Of a stretch of DNA of 64,000 bases, positions 34,214 through 43,819 are shown piece after piece. Source of the DNA: Lysobacterales bacterium. Its GTDB lineage: Bacteria; Pseudomonadota; Gammaproteobacteria; Xanthomonadales; SZUA-5. Position 1 is the stretch's first letter, and each line of letters opens with the position of its first letter. The position numbers were made by a program, and so were the translations under genes. Location: contig JALHMG010000025.1 in NCBI GenBank assembly GCA_022844135.1, positions 16,938 to 80,937 on the forward strand, in the 5' to 3' direction. The notes beneath the pieces are model-generated. The model saw only the letters and a program-made list of their open reading frames with translations, did not search any database and was not told where the DNA came from.

Positions 34214-34722
34214 AGCGTCGGCAGGCTCCCCAGAAAGTCCTTCTTGCCGAGCGGAACGCCATTGGCGCGCAAGATCGCGTATGCGGAGGTCAGGTGGAAG
34301 TAGAAGTTCGGCAGCCCGTAATGCACCAGATAATCGCTGCCCTTGAAGCGACGTTCGTTGGGCGTGCCCGGACGCAGCACGATCACCCGCTCCTCGCCGG
34401 CCTCGATGGCTGCCGGATCGATACTCTTGGCGAAGCCGATCGACACCTCGATCAACTGCTTCAACTCGGCGATCGATTGCTGGGTGTCGGGCTGGCTCAG
34501 GACATCGATGCCTGCGAGCCGCGCCGGCACGCCACGCGCAAAATCGCAGGCGATCTGCACTTGCCGCTGCAGCGGGAACATGTCGACGATCAGACGTTGG
34601 CCCAGGAGTTGGTCGGCCTCGTAACCGATCGCAGTCGCATGGGTCGCGGCTTTATCGAGCATCGCGCTCAAGTTGTTCAAGGCGTGCGCGATCGGCGGCA
34701 CTGTGGCGGTGTAGAGGTTCAT
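34210..34722 (-). CDS. DUF1993 family protein
   Basis: Protein of 170 residues, all helical, with the family features LYTATVPPIAHALNNLSAML, MFPLQRQVQIACDFARGVPA and the C-terminal FYFHLTSAYAILRANGVPLG-KKDF. The function of DUF1993 is unknown; the helical bundle resembles DinB-like folds. AAGGAA precedes the ATG at 34722-34720. It is translationally coupled to the TMEM175-like gene, so the two may act together. Confidence 0.85.
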   Translation of the reverse strand: MNLYTATVPPIAHALNNLSAMLDKAATHATAIGYEADQLLGQRLIVDMFPLQRQVQIACDFARGVPARLAGIDVLSQPDTQQSIAELKQLIEVSIGFAKSIDPAAIEAGEERVIVLRPGTPNERRFKGSDYLVHYGLPNFYFHLTSAYAILRANGVPLGKKDFLGSLPTL

Positions 34723-34749
34723 GGCTGTGTTCCTTGTCGGTGATATTTC

Positions 34750-34817
34750 GGTTGCTGGCGGTTGGTCGTTGGTCGCGCCGCTGTTGTTGCCAACAACCGC
34801 GAACCAACAACCTACAA
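34750..34817. repeat. Degenerate heptamers, inverted arms
   Basis: GGTTGCT, GGCGGTT, GGTCGTT (34750-34770) and their complement-like CCAACAA, CCGCGAA, CCAACAA, CCTACAA (34790-34817) face each other across CGCCGCTGTTGTTG. It fills the gap between the gcvT stop and the DUF1993 start and shares the CCAACAA unit of the cysG-upstream array. Confidence 0.65.
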
Positions 34818-34822
34818 TCGCT

Positions 34823-35902
34823 TCACACGGCTTTGCCCTCGCGCACAAAGCTCGCCCCGCAGATGCGCACCGGCATCAGTTTGCCGCGGATGTCGACTTG
34901 CGCCTCGCCGCTGGCGCCTGCAGGCACGCGCGCCAAGGCGATCGCTTTGCTCAAGGTGGGCGAGAAGGTTCCGGACAGGATTTCGCCGATACCTTTGTCG
35001 GTGTGCACGACCTGGCCATGCCGAAGCACTCCCTTTTCGTCCATGATCAGGCCCACCATGACGCGCTCGACGCCGCGCGCCTTCTGCGCTTCCAGTGCAC
35101 CGCGCCCGATGAAATCGCGATCGGGCGGATCGAGCGCAACGGTCCAGGCAAGATTGGCCTCAAACGGCGTTACGTTTTCGTCCATGTCCTGTCCATACAG
35201 ATTCAGGCCGGCCTCCAGGCGCAGCGTGTCGCGGGCGCCAAGGCCACAGGGTTTCACGCCGGCGGCATGCAGGCGCGCCCAGAAATCGGCGGCAGCGGTT
35301 GCTGGCAGCACGATCTCGAAGCCGTCCTCGCCGGTGTAACCGGTGCGCGCGACGAACAGGTCGCCGGCCTGCAGCGCCGCAAATCGACCCAGCGCGAGAG
35401 CGGCCGCATTCTGCTCGCCGAGCAAGCTCGCCACCGTCGAGCGCGCGTTCGGGCCTTGCACGGCAATCATCGCCAGGTCTTCGCGCTCTTTCACGTCGAT
35501 ACCGAAGGCGCCGGCCTGGGCGCGAATCCATGCGAGGTCTTTCTCGCGTGTGGCGGCGTTGACCACGAGACGGAAGAAATCCTCGCGCATGAAGTACACG
35601 ATCAAGTCGTCGATCACGCCGCCGCGTTCGTTCAACATGCAGGTGTAGAGCGCCTTGCCGGCGGTCTTGAGCTTGTCGACGTTGTTGGCGACGAGTGTTT
35701 TCAAGAACGCCCGGCAACGCTCGCCGGTGAGATCGACCACGGTCATATGCGAGACATCGAACATGCCCTGATCGCGCCGCACCTGATGGTGCTCTTCGAT
35801 CTGCGAGCCATAGTGCAGCGGCATTTCCCAGCCGCCGAAATCCACCAGCTTGGCGTTGTGCGCGCGGTGCGCGGCATTCAGCGGCGTTTGCTTCAGCGAC
35901 AT
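34823..35902 (-). CDS. gcvT: Aminomethyltransferase, glycine cleavage T protein
   Basis: Protein of 359 residues catalysing release of ammonia and transfer of the methylene group from the lipoyl H-protein to tetrahydrofolate. Landmarks: [68 protein letters not shown] and [10 protein letters not shown]. The start [12 protein letters not shown] at 35902 is the natural N-terminus; upstream in-frame codons belong to the divergent gene's promoter region. gcvH and gcvP are not in the window. Confidence 0.94.
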   Translation of the reverse strand: MSLKQTPLNAAHRAHNAKLVDFGGWEMPLHYGSQIEEHHQVRRDQGMFDVSHMTVVDLTGERCRAFLKTLVANNVDKLKTAGKALYTCMLNERGGVIDDLIVYFMREDFFRLVVNAATREKDLAWIRAQAGAFGIDVKEREDLAMIAVQGPNARSTVASLLGEQNAAALALGRFAALQAGDLFVARTGYTGEDGFEIVLPATAAADFWARLHAAGVKPCGLGARDTLRLEAGLNLYGQDMDENVTPFEANLAWTVALDPPDRDFIGRGALEAQKARGVERVMVGLIMDEKGVLRHGQVVHTDKGIGEILSGTFSPTLSKAIALARVPAGASGEAQVDIRGKLMPVRICGASFVREGKAV

Positions 35903-35987
35903 GGGCAGCGGCTCCGGCAAGAACAGGCAGCGGATCATAGACGTTCGGCACGGTGCGCTTGACGTTTGCGTCGGTAACATCCGCGAT

Positions 35988-36467
35988 ATGGACATCGCAC
36001 TTTACGTACTTGCCGCGTTGCTCGTTCTGATCGGGCTGGCCGGCACCATTCTTCCCGCACTGCCTGGCTTGCCGGTGGTTTTCGCTGGACTGCTGCTCGC
36101 GGCTTGGGTCGATGACTTCGTGCGCATCGGCTGGTTTACGTTGCTGATTCTCGGGCTGCTGACAGCGCTGGCGCTGGTCGTGGACTTTGTGGCCACGCTG
36201 CTCGGCACCAAAAAGGTCGGCGCCAGCAAGCTTGCGGTGGCCGGCGCAGCCGTCGGCACACTGCTGGGTCTGTTTTTCGGATTCATCGGCCTGCTCGTCG
36301 GCCCCTTCGTGGGCGCGTTGGCGGGCGAACTGATCGCCGGCAAACAGTTGCAGCAGGCGGCCAAAGCTGGCGTAGGCGCGTGGCTGGGTTTTTTGATCGG
36401 TTCGGTGGCGAAGATCGGCTTAGCCTTCACAATGCTTGGGGTATTCGCGCTGAGCTGGTGGATTTGA
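35988..36467 (+). CDS. DUF456 membrane protein
   Basis: Protein of 159 residues with four or five membrane segments rich in Gly and Ala, including [19 protein letters not shown] (the DUF456 signature), [20 protein letters not shown] and [20 protein letters not shown]. Glycine-zipper spacing suggests tight helix packing. Function unknown. Divergent from gcvT; the ATG at 35988 begins MDIALYVL. Confidence 0.85.
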   Translation: MDIALYVLAALLVLIGLAGTILPALPGLPVVFAGLLLAAWVDDFVRIGWFTLLILGLLTALALVVDFVATLLGTKKVGASKLAVAGAAVGTLLGLFFGFIGLLVGPFVGALAGELIAGKQLQQAAKAGVGAWLGFLIGSVAKIGLAFTMLGVFALSWWI

Positions 36468-36523
36468 CGCGGCTTAACGCCGAATTTCGTAATCTCCTTT
36501 CAATGACGGGCCGGAGAGATTCG

Positions 36524-36778
36524 ATGAAGCTCCTTTGGATTGCGGCGCTCGGCGCCGCGCAGAGCGTGGCAGCAGCCGACGCGACCATCGCCGTCGACAC
36601 GCAGCCACTGGCAACGCGTGTCGACAAAACCCATCGTGTCGCCAGCATCCAGCGCCCTGAAGCCGTGCATGCGGTGCGCGCTACGCTGGGGAGCGATGGT
36701 CGCATCAGCTACAACTGCGCAGCGGCGACCGGAGCGGATTTGCGCTTCACCAAACCCAGCGTACAAAGGGAGCGGTGA
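36524..36778 (+). CDS. Small secreted protein upstream of metalloprotease
   Basis: Protein of 84 residues with a signal peptide MKLLWIAALGAAQSVAAA, then about 65 residues with a single Cys (RISYNCAAATGADLRFTKPS). GGAGAG precedes the ATG. The stop is one base before the ATG of the protease gene (TGA-G-ATG), so translation is coupled. It could be a pro-region or inhibitor supplied in trans to the protease; no family recognised. Confidence 0.7.
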   Translation: MKLLWIAALGAAQSVAAADATIAVDTQPLATRVDKTHRVASIQRPEAVHAVRATLGSDGRISYNCAAATGADLRFTKPSVQRER

Positions 36779-36779
36779 G

Positions 36780-39047
36780 ATGCGTGTTCTGATCGCTGGC
36801 TTTTTGCTGCTGATGGCCGCCAACGCTGCGGCGCAAACCGCTGGCCTGACGCTTGGGCAGCGTACGACGTTCGCGTTGCCGGCGAACGCCTACACGACCG
36901 GGCTGCATGTCGATATCCCGCCGGGCACAACCAAGATCAAGGTCGAGCTGGACAACGATTCGGGCGATGAGGACCTCGATTTGTTCTTGCGCTTCGGCTC
37001 GCGCTTTACGCCGCTGAACGCTTACGGCCAGCCGATGTCGCTCGATGAGCTCAGCGAGCAGGCGCACTATTACGCGATCAGCGGCGGCGACGAAGAGGCG
37101 ATCACGGTTGGCCGCAGCAACAAGCAGCCGGCTCGGGGTGGCCGCTGGTATCTGGCGGTCGTCAGTTTTGCGCCGCGGCAGATCAATGCGCGCATCAAGG
37201 TCGAAGCAACCACCGAGGCGCCCAAACCCGTCGAATTCCAGGTGCGTTTCGATTTGCCGGCGAGCGACTGCGATATCGCGCCGTGGAACGACCCAACACC
37301 GGTGACGCCGGTGGGCGGCAATCCTGGCACCACGCGCGGCGAGCAACGGCGCAACGCGATGATCGAATCGCTGCGCCAGCTGGCAGCGGGATTCGACAGC
37401 GAAACGCCGATCATCGTTCGCGGCTGCTGGGATAACTTGAATGCCGAGGCCACGGGCGCGACGTTGGCGGCGGCATCGCCGGATAACTTCCTGCTCGACG
37501 ACAACACGCTGGTGTTCAGCAGCGGCGGCTCGCTACCCGCCGCCCCGTACTTGCCCTCGAAGTACGCGTTCTACTCCAGCGCCCCGGCCTCGCGCCTGGG
37601 CGGCACGCGCGCCTGCGCCCTGCAGGGCGGCAGTTGCGCCTCGGTCACCGACATGACCATCACCTACAACAAGCGCATCGGCGAGCCAGGTGTGCTGGGC
37701 GGTGCGCAGTACTACCTGGGCTATAACGCGGTGCCTCCCGGCAGCGTCGACTTCGTCGGTGTGTCGGTGCACGAGCTGGGTCACGGGCTGGGGTTCATCA
37801 GCCTGGTACGACTCACCGCGAACAACAACGGACCGGTCGGCTCGTTGCCGTTCGATCGCGACGACATCTTTGCCCGGCAAATGGTCGACAACCGGGTGTT
37901 TCCGAATCCGCAGTTCACGCGCCTGACCAACGCGCAGCGCGCGGATGTGATGGTCGGCATCACCGGCTTGTCGTGGATCGACGATCGCGCCGCAAACTCG
38001 CCACAGAACACACCTTCTGGTTATCCAGGCGTGCTGATGTTCACTCCCAACCCCATTCGCCCAGGTTCGTCGGTGTCGCATCTGAGCGAGTTTTACATCG
38101 GCCAGTTGATGACGCCCTCGCTGGGCCTGGCACGCGGCAATCGCCAACTGGGCCTGGGTGTGCCGATGCTGTATGCGGCAGGTTGGGATCCGGCGCCGAC
38201 ATCGCCGCCGACGTACGCAGCTCCGTATTCGGGCCTGTGGTACGACCGCGATCGCGATGGGCATGGATTCGACTTCCAACGCGTGCGTACCGATGCCAAC
38301 GGCTACGACGTATACACGCTCGCGTTTTACACCTACGACGCGCAAGGCCGTCCCGAATGGTATCTGGCCCTGGGTTCGCTGATCGATGGCGTGTTCCAGG
38401 CCGGGCTCACGGCGGGTGGGCAATCGCTGTTGCGCTATCGCTATGTGGCGCCAGGTTCGCCCTCGCAGGTGGTTGCCGATCAGTCCGGGACGGTGCGCCT
38501 GGACTTCAATCAAGCTGCCGACTCGCCGGCCTGTCGCGATGGCACTAGTCGCGCTGGCGTCGGCACCTTGGGGTCGCTCCGCTTCACGCTTGGCGGGCAA
38601 ACGGCGGCGTGGTGTATCGAGGAATTGGTTCCGCGCTCGCAGCGTCCCGGCAGCGATCTGACCGGCACCTGGTATGCCGGCGAGGCAGACGCGGGCTGGG
38701 GTGCGAGTGTGGCCACGGTGGCGCGCGCCGGGGGCGGTCGCTTCCTGTTCAAAGCCCTGTACTTCCCGGACGCGACCAACGCCGGGCGCTGGGCTTACGG
38801 TTCGGCCGACAACTACACGCCTGGGCAGACCATTCCAGTGTTCGAGCGCCGCGGTTACTGCCGCTCCTGCCCGGTGTCTCTGACCGACACGCAAATCGGC
38901 ACGATGACGGTGAATCTGACCCAACCCATCCAAGGCCCATCGCCTGCCAACCGCGTGAGCTTCGACGTCACCTACACTGGCCCCGAAGGTGGTCGCTTCA
39001 CGCGCAGCAACTCGCCCTACGAGCTGCTGACGGCGCCGAACCAGTGA
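36780..39047 (+). CDS. Secreted zinc metalloprotease (HELGH) with N-terminal PPC-like domain
   Basis: Protein of 755 residues. Signal peptide (LIAGFLLLMAANAAAQ), then a PPC-like beta domain (about 20-150: TTKIKVELDNDSGDEDLDLF, GGRWYLAVVSF). The catalytic region has H331ELGH335GLG, the zinc motif with downstream Gly typical of metzincin-like enzymes, and a probable Met/His ligand zone after it. The last about 230 residues form a beta-rich domain (SGLWYDRDRDGHGFDFQRV, GTWYAGEADAGWGASVATVA) that recurs in Xanthomonadales secreted proteins. Coupled to the small secreted gene upstream. Substrate unknown. Confidence 0.88.
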   Translation: MRVLIAGFLLLMAANAAAQTAGLTLGQRTTFALPANAYTTGLHVDIPPGTTKIKVELDNDSGDEDLDLFLRFGSRFTPLNAYGQPMSLDELSEQAHYYAISGGDEEAITVGRSNKQPARGGRWYLAVVSFAPRQINARIKVEATTEAPKPVEFQVRFDLPASDCDIAPWNDPTPVTPVGGNPGTTRGEQRRNAMIESLRQLAAGFDSETPIIVRGCWDNLNAEATGATLAAASPDNFLLDDNTLVFSSGGSLPAAPYLPSKYAFYSSAPASRLGGTRACALQGGSCASVTDMTITYNKRIGEPGVLGGAQYYLGYNAVPPGSVDFVGVSVHELGHGLGFISLVRLTANNNGPVGSLPFDRDDIFARQMVDNRVFPNPQFTRLTNAQRADVMVGITGLSWIDDRAANSPQNTPSGYPGVLMFTPNPIRPGSSVSHLSEFYIGQLMTPSLGLARGNRQLGLGVPMLYAAGWDPAPTSPPTYAAPYSGLWYDRDRDGHGFDFQRVRTDANGYDVYTLAFYTYDAQGRPEWYLALGSLIDGVFQAGLTAGGQSLLRYRYVAPGSPSQVVADQSGTVRLDFNQAADSPACRDGTSRAGVGTLGSLRFTLGGQTAAWCIEELVPRSQRPGSDLTGTWYAGEADAGWGASVATVARAGGGRFLFKALYFPDATNAGRWAYGSADNYTPGQTIPVFERRGYCRSCPVSLTDTQIGTMTVNLTQPIQGPSPANRVSFDVTYTGPEGGRFTRSNSPYELLTAPNQ

Positions 39048-39075
39048 TGCGCTGCAAGAGCGAACGGATAGCGAG

Positions 39076-39771
39076 CTATTCCCGCTCAAAAACATAGGGG
39101 CGTGTGGGCGGGACGCGGAACGCATAAGCGCCGGTTTCCAGGCGCCCCGATTCTTGGTAGTGCAAGGCGTTGCCGCTGCGTTCGATGCGGGCGTCGATGC
39201 CCATTTTGCGGCCCGATTGGGCGGTCAGCGTGCACTCGCTTGCTGTGATCTCGCCGCGCCACCCGGTGTCGGTGGGCATGAAGCGCAAGGCGCAGGCGGG
39301 GCCGTAGCCGCGGAGCTGGGTCGTGTTCAGGGTTTCGAACGCCGAGGGATCGTTGCTCCTGCCGGCGTACGGCGCGCCGTCGACGAAGGCGTAGAAGTCC
39401 ATGCGCAGCTCGCCATCGCGCTGGTGAAAGCTCCAGATACGTTGACGGGTGATGTCGCCGCCAGCGTTGGCTTTGCGCCATTCCAGATACAGCACGGTGT
39501 CGCCGAGAGCCGGCGCGACGACCCTCGCAAAACGGGCGTGTTGCAGATCGAGCCAGTCGCCGTCTACCGAGGGCGGTACTTTGAGGGTGGGGCTCGCCGC
39601 ACTGTATTGCCTGGCGTTGCTCCAAATGCCGCCGAGATCGTGCGCGATGCGCTCAGCGGTCACCAACGCCGAGTCATCTGCCGGTGCCAACGCAGTTGAC
39701 GACGGCTTTGGCGCAACGCTGACGCAGGCGGCGAGGATGGCGGTGAGCAGGGCGAGAATCGTGGTGCGCAT
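39076..39771 (-). CDS. CpcT/CpeT-like lipoprotein
   Basis: Protein of 231 residues with lipobox LTAILAAC (Cys 16), so a lipoprotein. The body fits the CpcT/CpeT barrel fold: LGGIWSNARQYSAASPTLKV, VLYLEWRKANAGGDITRQRIW and MRTDFYAFVDG-like strands, ending in ETGAYAFRVPPTRPYVFERE. No bilin pathway is expected in this organism, so a chromophore role is unlikely. The start at 39771 gives the clean lipobox. Confidence 0.72.
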   Translation of the reverse strand: MRTTILALLTAILAACVSVAPKPSSTALAPADDSALVTAERIAHDLGGIWSNARQYSAASPTLKVPPSVDGDWLDLQHARFARVVAPALGDTVLYLEWRKANAGGDITRQRIWSFHQRDGELRMDFYAFVDGAPYAGRSNDPSAFETLNTTQLRGYGPACALRFMPTDTGWRGEITASECTLTAQSGRKMGIDARIERSGNALHYQESGRLETGAYAFRVPPTRPYVFERE

Positions 39772-39870
39772 TGAACTGCTGGCCTCCGGCGGCGGGGATA
39801 TGTGACGTATTCGTTCGTGACCAGCGCCTGTCGAGGACGATGCTCGCCGGCTCACCAGCTCGCCAGACAG

Positions 39871-40434
39871 CTAACGCGCCGAGGCAAAAATCTGCTCGAC
39901 GGCTGCGCGGTCGCGGTTGAAGTAGTGTTCCTCTGGCGCGGTGAACAGCAGCAGCGAGAGCGTGTCGTCGGCGCTTTCGGCCAGCAACAGCGCGCGATAG
40001 CGCAGGCCGCTGGGACGGGCCAGCGTGAGTTCGGCCCGCAATGCAGGTTTGCCGCCGAGGGTGGCCGGCTCCGTGCTGACGGTCTCGACGTTGTCCCAGC
40101 CGGCGGCTCTAAGGCCTTCGACGAGCAACTCCAGCGTGGCCACGCGCGAGAGCCCCTTGGCGAAGCGTACGCCCTCGACACCGACGCGGCGTTCGGTGCC
40201 GAAGAGCGGCCGGCCGGGTTCGAGATCCGCGATGATCCGCAGCGTGTTGAGTGGCGAGCCATCGCGCGTCCAGACGCGCTCGCCTTTGCTGCCGAAGCTG
40301 GTCCAGGTCAGCGGCGAGTCGAGCGCAATGCCATCGACGCTTTGCGGGCCGGTCTTTACCAGTTGTGTCGCACAGCCGCTGAGCAGCAAGGCAAGTGCGC
40401 ATAGCGCGGCGCGGGTTCGGGTTTGGCGGATCAT
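39871..40434 (-). CDS. Hypothetical lipoprotein
   Basis: Protein of 187 residues with signal peptide and lipobox ALCALALLLSGC. The remainder is a mixed alpha/beta domain (VRFAKGLSRVATLELLVEGL, LRYRALLLAESADDTLSLLL, EEHYFNRDRAAVEQIFAS). No family recognised. It starts 64 bp after the recB stop, same strand, in the place where recD would be expected. Confidence 0.75.
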   Translation of the reverse strand: MIRQTRTRAALCALALLLSGCATQLVKTGPQSVDGIALDSPLTWTSFGSKGERVWTRDGSPLNTLRIIADLEPGRPLFGTERRVGVEGVRFAKGLSRVATLELLVEGLRAAGWDNVETVSTEPATLGGKPALRAELTLARPSGLRYRALLLAESADDTLSLLLFTAPEEHYFNRDRAAVEQIFASAR

Positions 40435-40498
40435 GTTGAGCGGCTCCGTGCGAATTCCGGACGCGGTACGCCGTGTATACATCAGCGCGCCTTCACCA

Positions 40499-43400
40499 TC
40501 ACGCGCTGCCCTCCAGCAATTGATCGGCAGCGAGCACCCGCGCGATATCGATCGGTCGGCGCCAGACGCCGGCACCGGGTGCCAGATCCAGCCCGCGGAC
40601 GAACAGGTAAATGCTGTCGCCCAGATAGCGCTGTGGCGTGTAGTCGTCGAGCCGATAGCCCAAGTAGCGGTGCAGGGCCACGCCGTAGATCAGTGCTTGC
40701 AGATCGTATTGATGCGCCTGCATGGCGCGATCCAGCGATGTGCCCTGGTAGTCGTCCAAGGTCAGCCCCAACGCATTGCTCTTGTAGTCGATCAGGTGAT
40801 AGCGACCTTGCCAACGCGCGACCACATCGATGAAGCCCACCATCGCGCCCTTGAGCGACTCGTCTGCGCCGCGGCGACCGACCAGTGCGAACAAGTCCTG
40901 GGCGCGACCTGCGCGCACACGAAACTGAAAACCGAGTTCGGCGCGCTGCTCGGCGCTGGGCAGATCGCGCAGGCGCCAACCGCCGCCCAGATCGGCGTCG
41001 AGCGTCCGGGTGAGCAGTTGGGCGACTTGTGCCGCGGCGCCGCGCGGCTGGCCTTCTTCCTCCAGCGCATCGCCGATGTCGCCAATGCGATCGAGCGGCG
41101 TGCGATCTTCTAGCAGCCGATGCAGCGCATTGCCAAATCGTGGACCGCGCAGGCGGTCGATCTCAAGCAACGCTGGATGGGCATCGGCGATCGCCTCCAC
41201 AGCATTGGTCTGAAGTTCTGCGGACTCATCGCCAGCGCGCGGTGCTGCGTCGAGGTGCCGCGTGAGTGCGCTGAAGCTGAGCTGCGCGATGCGCGCCGGC
41301 AGTGCTGGCAATGCGCGAGCTGGTATGGGGCTTATCGCCGCGCTCGCTGGCGCATGCCAGCGCGCCGGGCCGGCGCGATCGACAACGGTACTGTCCTCAA
41401 CCCCGTCGGCTTCGATGGCCGCTGCATCGACCAGCGCCGCCAGCTCGCCGCGGCGCTTATCGCCGGCGATTGCGTCGGTGTAGATATACAACCGATGCGC
41501 AGCGCGGGTGAGCGCCACGTACAAACGCCGGCCGTTTTCCTGTTCGTCTTCGCGCAAGTGCTGTTCCTTGCGCTCGTCGTGTTTCGGGCTGCCCAAGTCG
41601 TAAATGCGCACGCCATTTTCGGCGACACGCAGCATCGCCGGGGCCTTGTCGCGCGGTGGGCGCCAGGCCATCGGTACAAACACGCAAGGAAACTCAAGCC
41701 CTTTGGCCTTGTGCACGGTGAGCAGCTGCACACGTTGCCCGTCGCTGGCAATGCGCAGCAGGCGCTCGCGCCCGGACTCGCTATCGAGCCCGTCGTGGGC
41801 TTCGGCGCGCTGCGACTGCCACCATTCGAATTGCTCCGGCACCGTCCCAGCTGCGGCCGCGCTCAATTCCAGCAAGTGCCGAACGTCGGTCGCGATGCGC
41901 TCGCCAATGTCGAGCTGGCGCCACTGCGATCCCACGTCGCGCTGCAGAGCGGCGAGCACGGCAGCGATGCCGCCGGAATCGAAAGCGCGGCGCCAGTCGA
42001 CCAGGCGCTGCGACCAGCGCCCTTGTAGCGCCGGATCGCCATCCAGGCGGTGGATGGCCAGCGCATCCAGGCCCAGCAATGGCGTAGCGAGCGCCGCGCG
42101 CCGCGCGCTGTCGCGCCCGAGATGCATGAGCGCATGTAACAGCAGCTGCACGTCGGATGCAGTACGACTGGCGAATACGCTTTCGTTGCTGCTGGCCGCC
42201 ACCGGCACCCCGCGGTATTCCAGCAGCGCACGCAGGTCCTTGACTTGATCGTTGGTGGACAAAAGCACCGCGATGTCGCCGGGACTCAGGGCGCGCTCCG
42301 CGATGCGCGGCGCGGCGTTCAGCAGCTCGACGATGTCGTTGGCGCATGCAGTCAGCGCGGCCTCGTCGCGCGCCTGGAGCGGCGCACCTTCGCTGCGGAA
42401 GCGCCGAATCCTGAGCGGCTCCTGGCGGTCGTTCAAGCCCGGCGGGCGCGCCGGTTCTCCCGGCAGCAGCGGCACATAGTCGATGCCAGCGCCGAAGAAC
42501 GGGTCGCAATCCGCGTTCGCATATAGGGCATTCAATGCTTGCAACAATCGGGGGTCGCTGCGGAAGTTGTATGCGAGCCGGTATTGCCGTTCCTGAGGAA
42601 TGCTTGCTTTCGCGGCCAGATAGGTCAGCAAGTCGCCGCCGCGGAAACGGTAGATCGCTTGTTTGGGATCGCCAATCAACAGCAGCGTGCGCGATCCGAA
42701 CAGGCGCTCGAAAATGCGCCACTGGCGCGGATCGGTGTCCTGAAATTCGTCGATCAATGCAGCGCTGTAGTGCTGCTGGAGCCGCCTCGCCAAGGCCTCG
42801 CCGGTGGGCGCCTCCAGCGCCCGCAACACACCATCGATGAGCGCATCGAACGTGTGCGTGTCGCTGGCGTCGAGTCGCCGTTCGACGTCCAGCTTCACGG
42901 CATCCAGCGCCTCGCGCGCCAGCGCTGCGCTGACCACGCTTGCGGGTTGCGCGTGCGCATAAGCGAAGCGCTGCAAATCGGCAAACCACGCCACCGAGGC
43001 CAATGCACCTGGCGCGGCTTCCTGCTGGCGCAGATTGGCCAGCGTGAAGTTTTTCGCGGCCTGTTGGCACCACTTTTGATCGGGCATTTCGCCTTGCTCG
43101 AGCGCAGCGCAAAGCTCGCGCAGGCGCGCGCTCACCTGGCGCCTGCCGGCGGCGATTCGGCGCGTGTCGCCCGCAACCGCCCGCATCACGGCAATCGCCT
43201 TGGATGTGCGCAATTTCTCCGGCAACTCGAAATCGCTGAAGGTGGGCGCCTCGACGCGCGCATCGCCCGCCGCCAGCAGCTCGCGCACGTTGCGCTTGAG
43301 TCTGCCGAGGTCGGCGTGGACCAGGCGCGGATCGGGATCGGGCAGGACGCGGCGACGCCAGAAATCTTCCACACACTCATCCACCAGCGCGCTTCCAGAG

Positions 43401-43819
43401 ACGGCCTGGCCGAGCGTCAGGCCGCGCGCTGTGTCCTCCGGAAAATCGCGCAGCACGCGTCGACAAAAACTGTGGATCGTGCCGATCGGCGCGCGCTCGA
43501 TCTGGCTCAATGCCAACTGCAGCCGCATGCGCGTGCGCGCCGGATCGAGCGTGGCCAGATAGGCGTCGAGCGCCGCATCGCCGCTGTTTCCATCGAGCGC
43601 AGCCAGCGCTTGCTTGAGTCGCGCGGCGATGCGCTCGGTCAGTTCGCTGGCGGCCAGTTCCGTGAACGTCGATACCAGAACCGAGTTTGTCGGCGCGTCG
43701 CGCTCGCAGATCAGGCGCAGGTACAAAAGCGCAATCGTGTACGTTTTGCCGGTGCCGGCGCTGGCTTCGATCAAGGCCGGTGCGTCGAGGGCGATGGTGC
43801 GCCAATCGAAGGCGTTCAT
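40499..43819 (-). CDS. recB: Exodeoxyribonuclease V subunit beta
   Basis: Protein of 1106 residues: SF1 helicase plus C-terminal nuclease of the RecBCD end-resection enzyme. Walker A is ASAGTGKTYT (residues 19-28); further helicase motifs LIDEFQDTDPRQW, LLLIGDPKQAIYRFRGGD, VQLLTVHKAKGLEFPCVFVP and LYVALTRAAHRLYI; the nuclease motif is RYHLIDYKSNALGL. Shorter than E. coli RecB (1180) but complete. Its start overlaps the recC stop by ATGA. No recD follows. Confidence 0.95.
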   Translation of the reverse strand: MNAFDWRTIALDAPALIEASAGTGKTYTIALLYLRLICERDAPTNSVLVSTFTELAASELTERIAARLKQALAALDGNSGDAALDAYLATLDPARTRMRLQLALSQIERAPIGTIHSFCRRVLRDFPEDTARGLTLGQAVSGSALVDECVEDFWRRRVLPDPDPRLVHADLGRLKRNVRELLAAGDARVEAPTFSDFELPEKLRTSKAIAVMRAVAGDTRRIAAGRRQVSARLRELCAALEQGEMPDQKWCQQAAKNFTLANLRQQEAAPGALASVAWFADLQRFAYAHAQPASVVSAALAREALDAVKLDVERRLDASDTHTFDALIDGVLRALEAPTGEALARRLQQHYSAALIDEFQDTDPRQWRIFERLFGSRTLLLIGDPKQAIYRFRGGDLLTYLAAKASIPQERQYRLAYNFRSDPRLLQALNALYANADCDPFFGAGIDYVPLLPGEPARPPGLNDRQEPLRIRRFRSEGAPLQARDEAALTACANDIVELLNAAPRIAERALSPGDIAVLLSTNDQVKDLRALLEYRGVPVAASSNESVFASRTASDVQLLLHALMHLGRDSARRAALATPLLGLDALAIHRLDGDPALQGRWSQRLVDWRRAFDSGGIAAVLAALQRDVGSQWRQLDIGERIATDVRHLLELSAAAAGTVPEQFEWWQSQRAEAHDGLDSESGRERLLRIASDGQRVQLLTVHKAKGLEFPCVFVPMAWRPPRDKAPAMLRVAENGVRIYDLGSPKHDERKEQHLREDEQENGRRLYVALTRAAHRLYIYTDAIAGDKRRGELAALVDAAAIEADGVEDSTVVDRAGPARWHAPASAAISPIPARALPALPARIAQLSFSALTRHLDAAPRAGDESAELQTNAVEAIADAHPALLEIDRLRGPRFGNALHRLLEDRTPLDRIGDIGDALEEEGQPRGAAAQVAQLLTRTLDADLGGGWRLRDLPSAEQRAELGFQFRVRAGRAQDLFALVGRRGADESLKGAMVGFIDVVARWQGRYHLIDYKSNALGLTLDDYQGTSLDRAMQAHQYDLQALIYGVALHRYLGYRLDDYTPQRYLGDSIYLFVRGLDLAPGAGVWRRPIDIARVLAADQLLEGSA

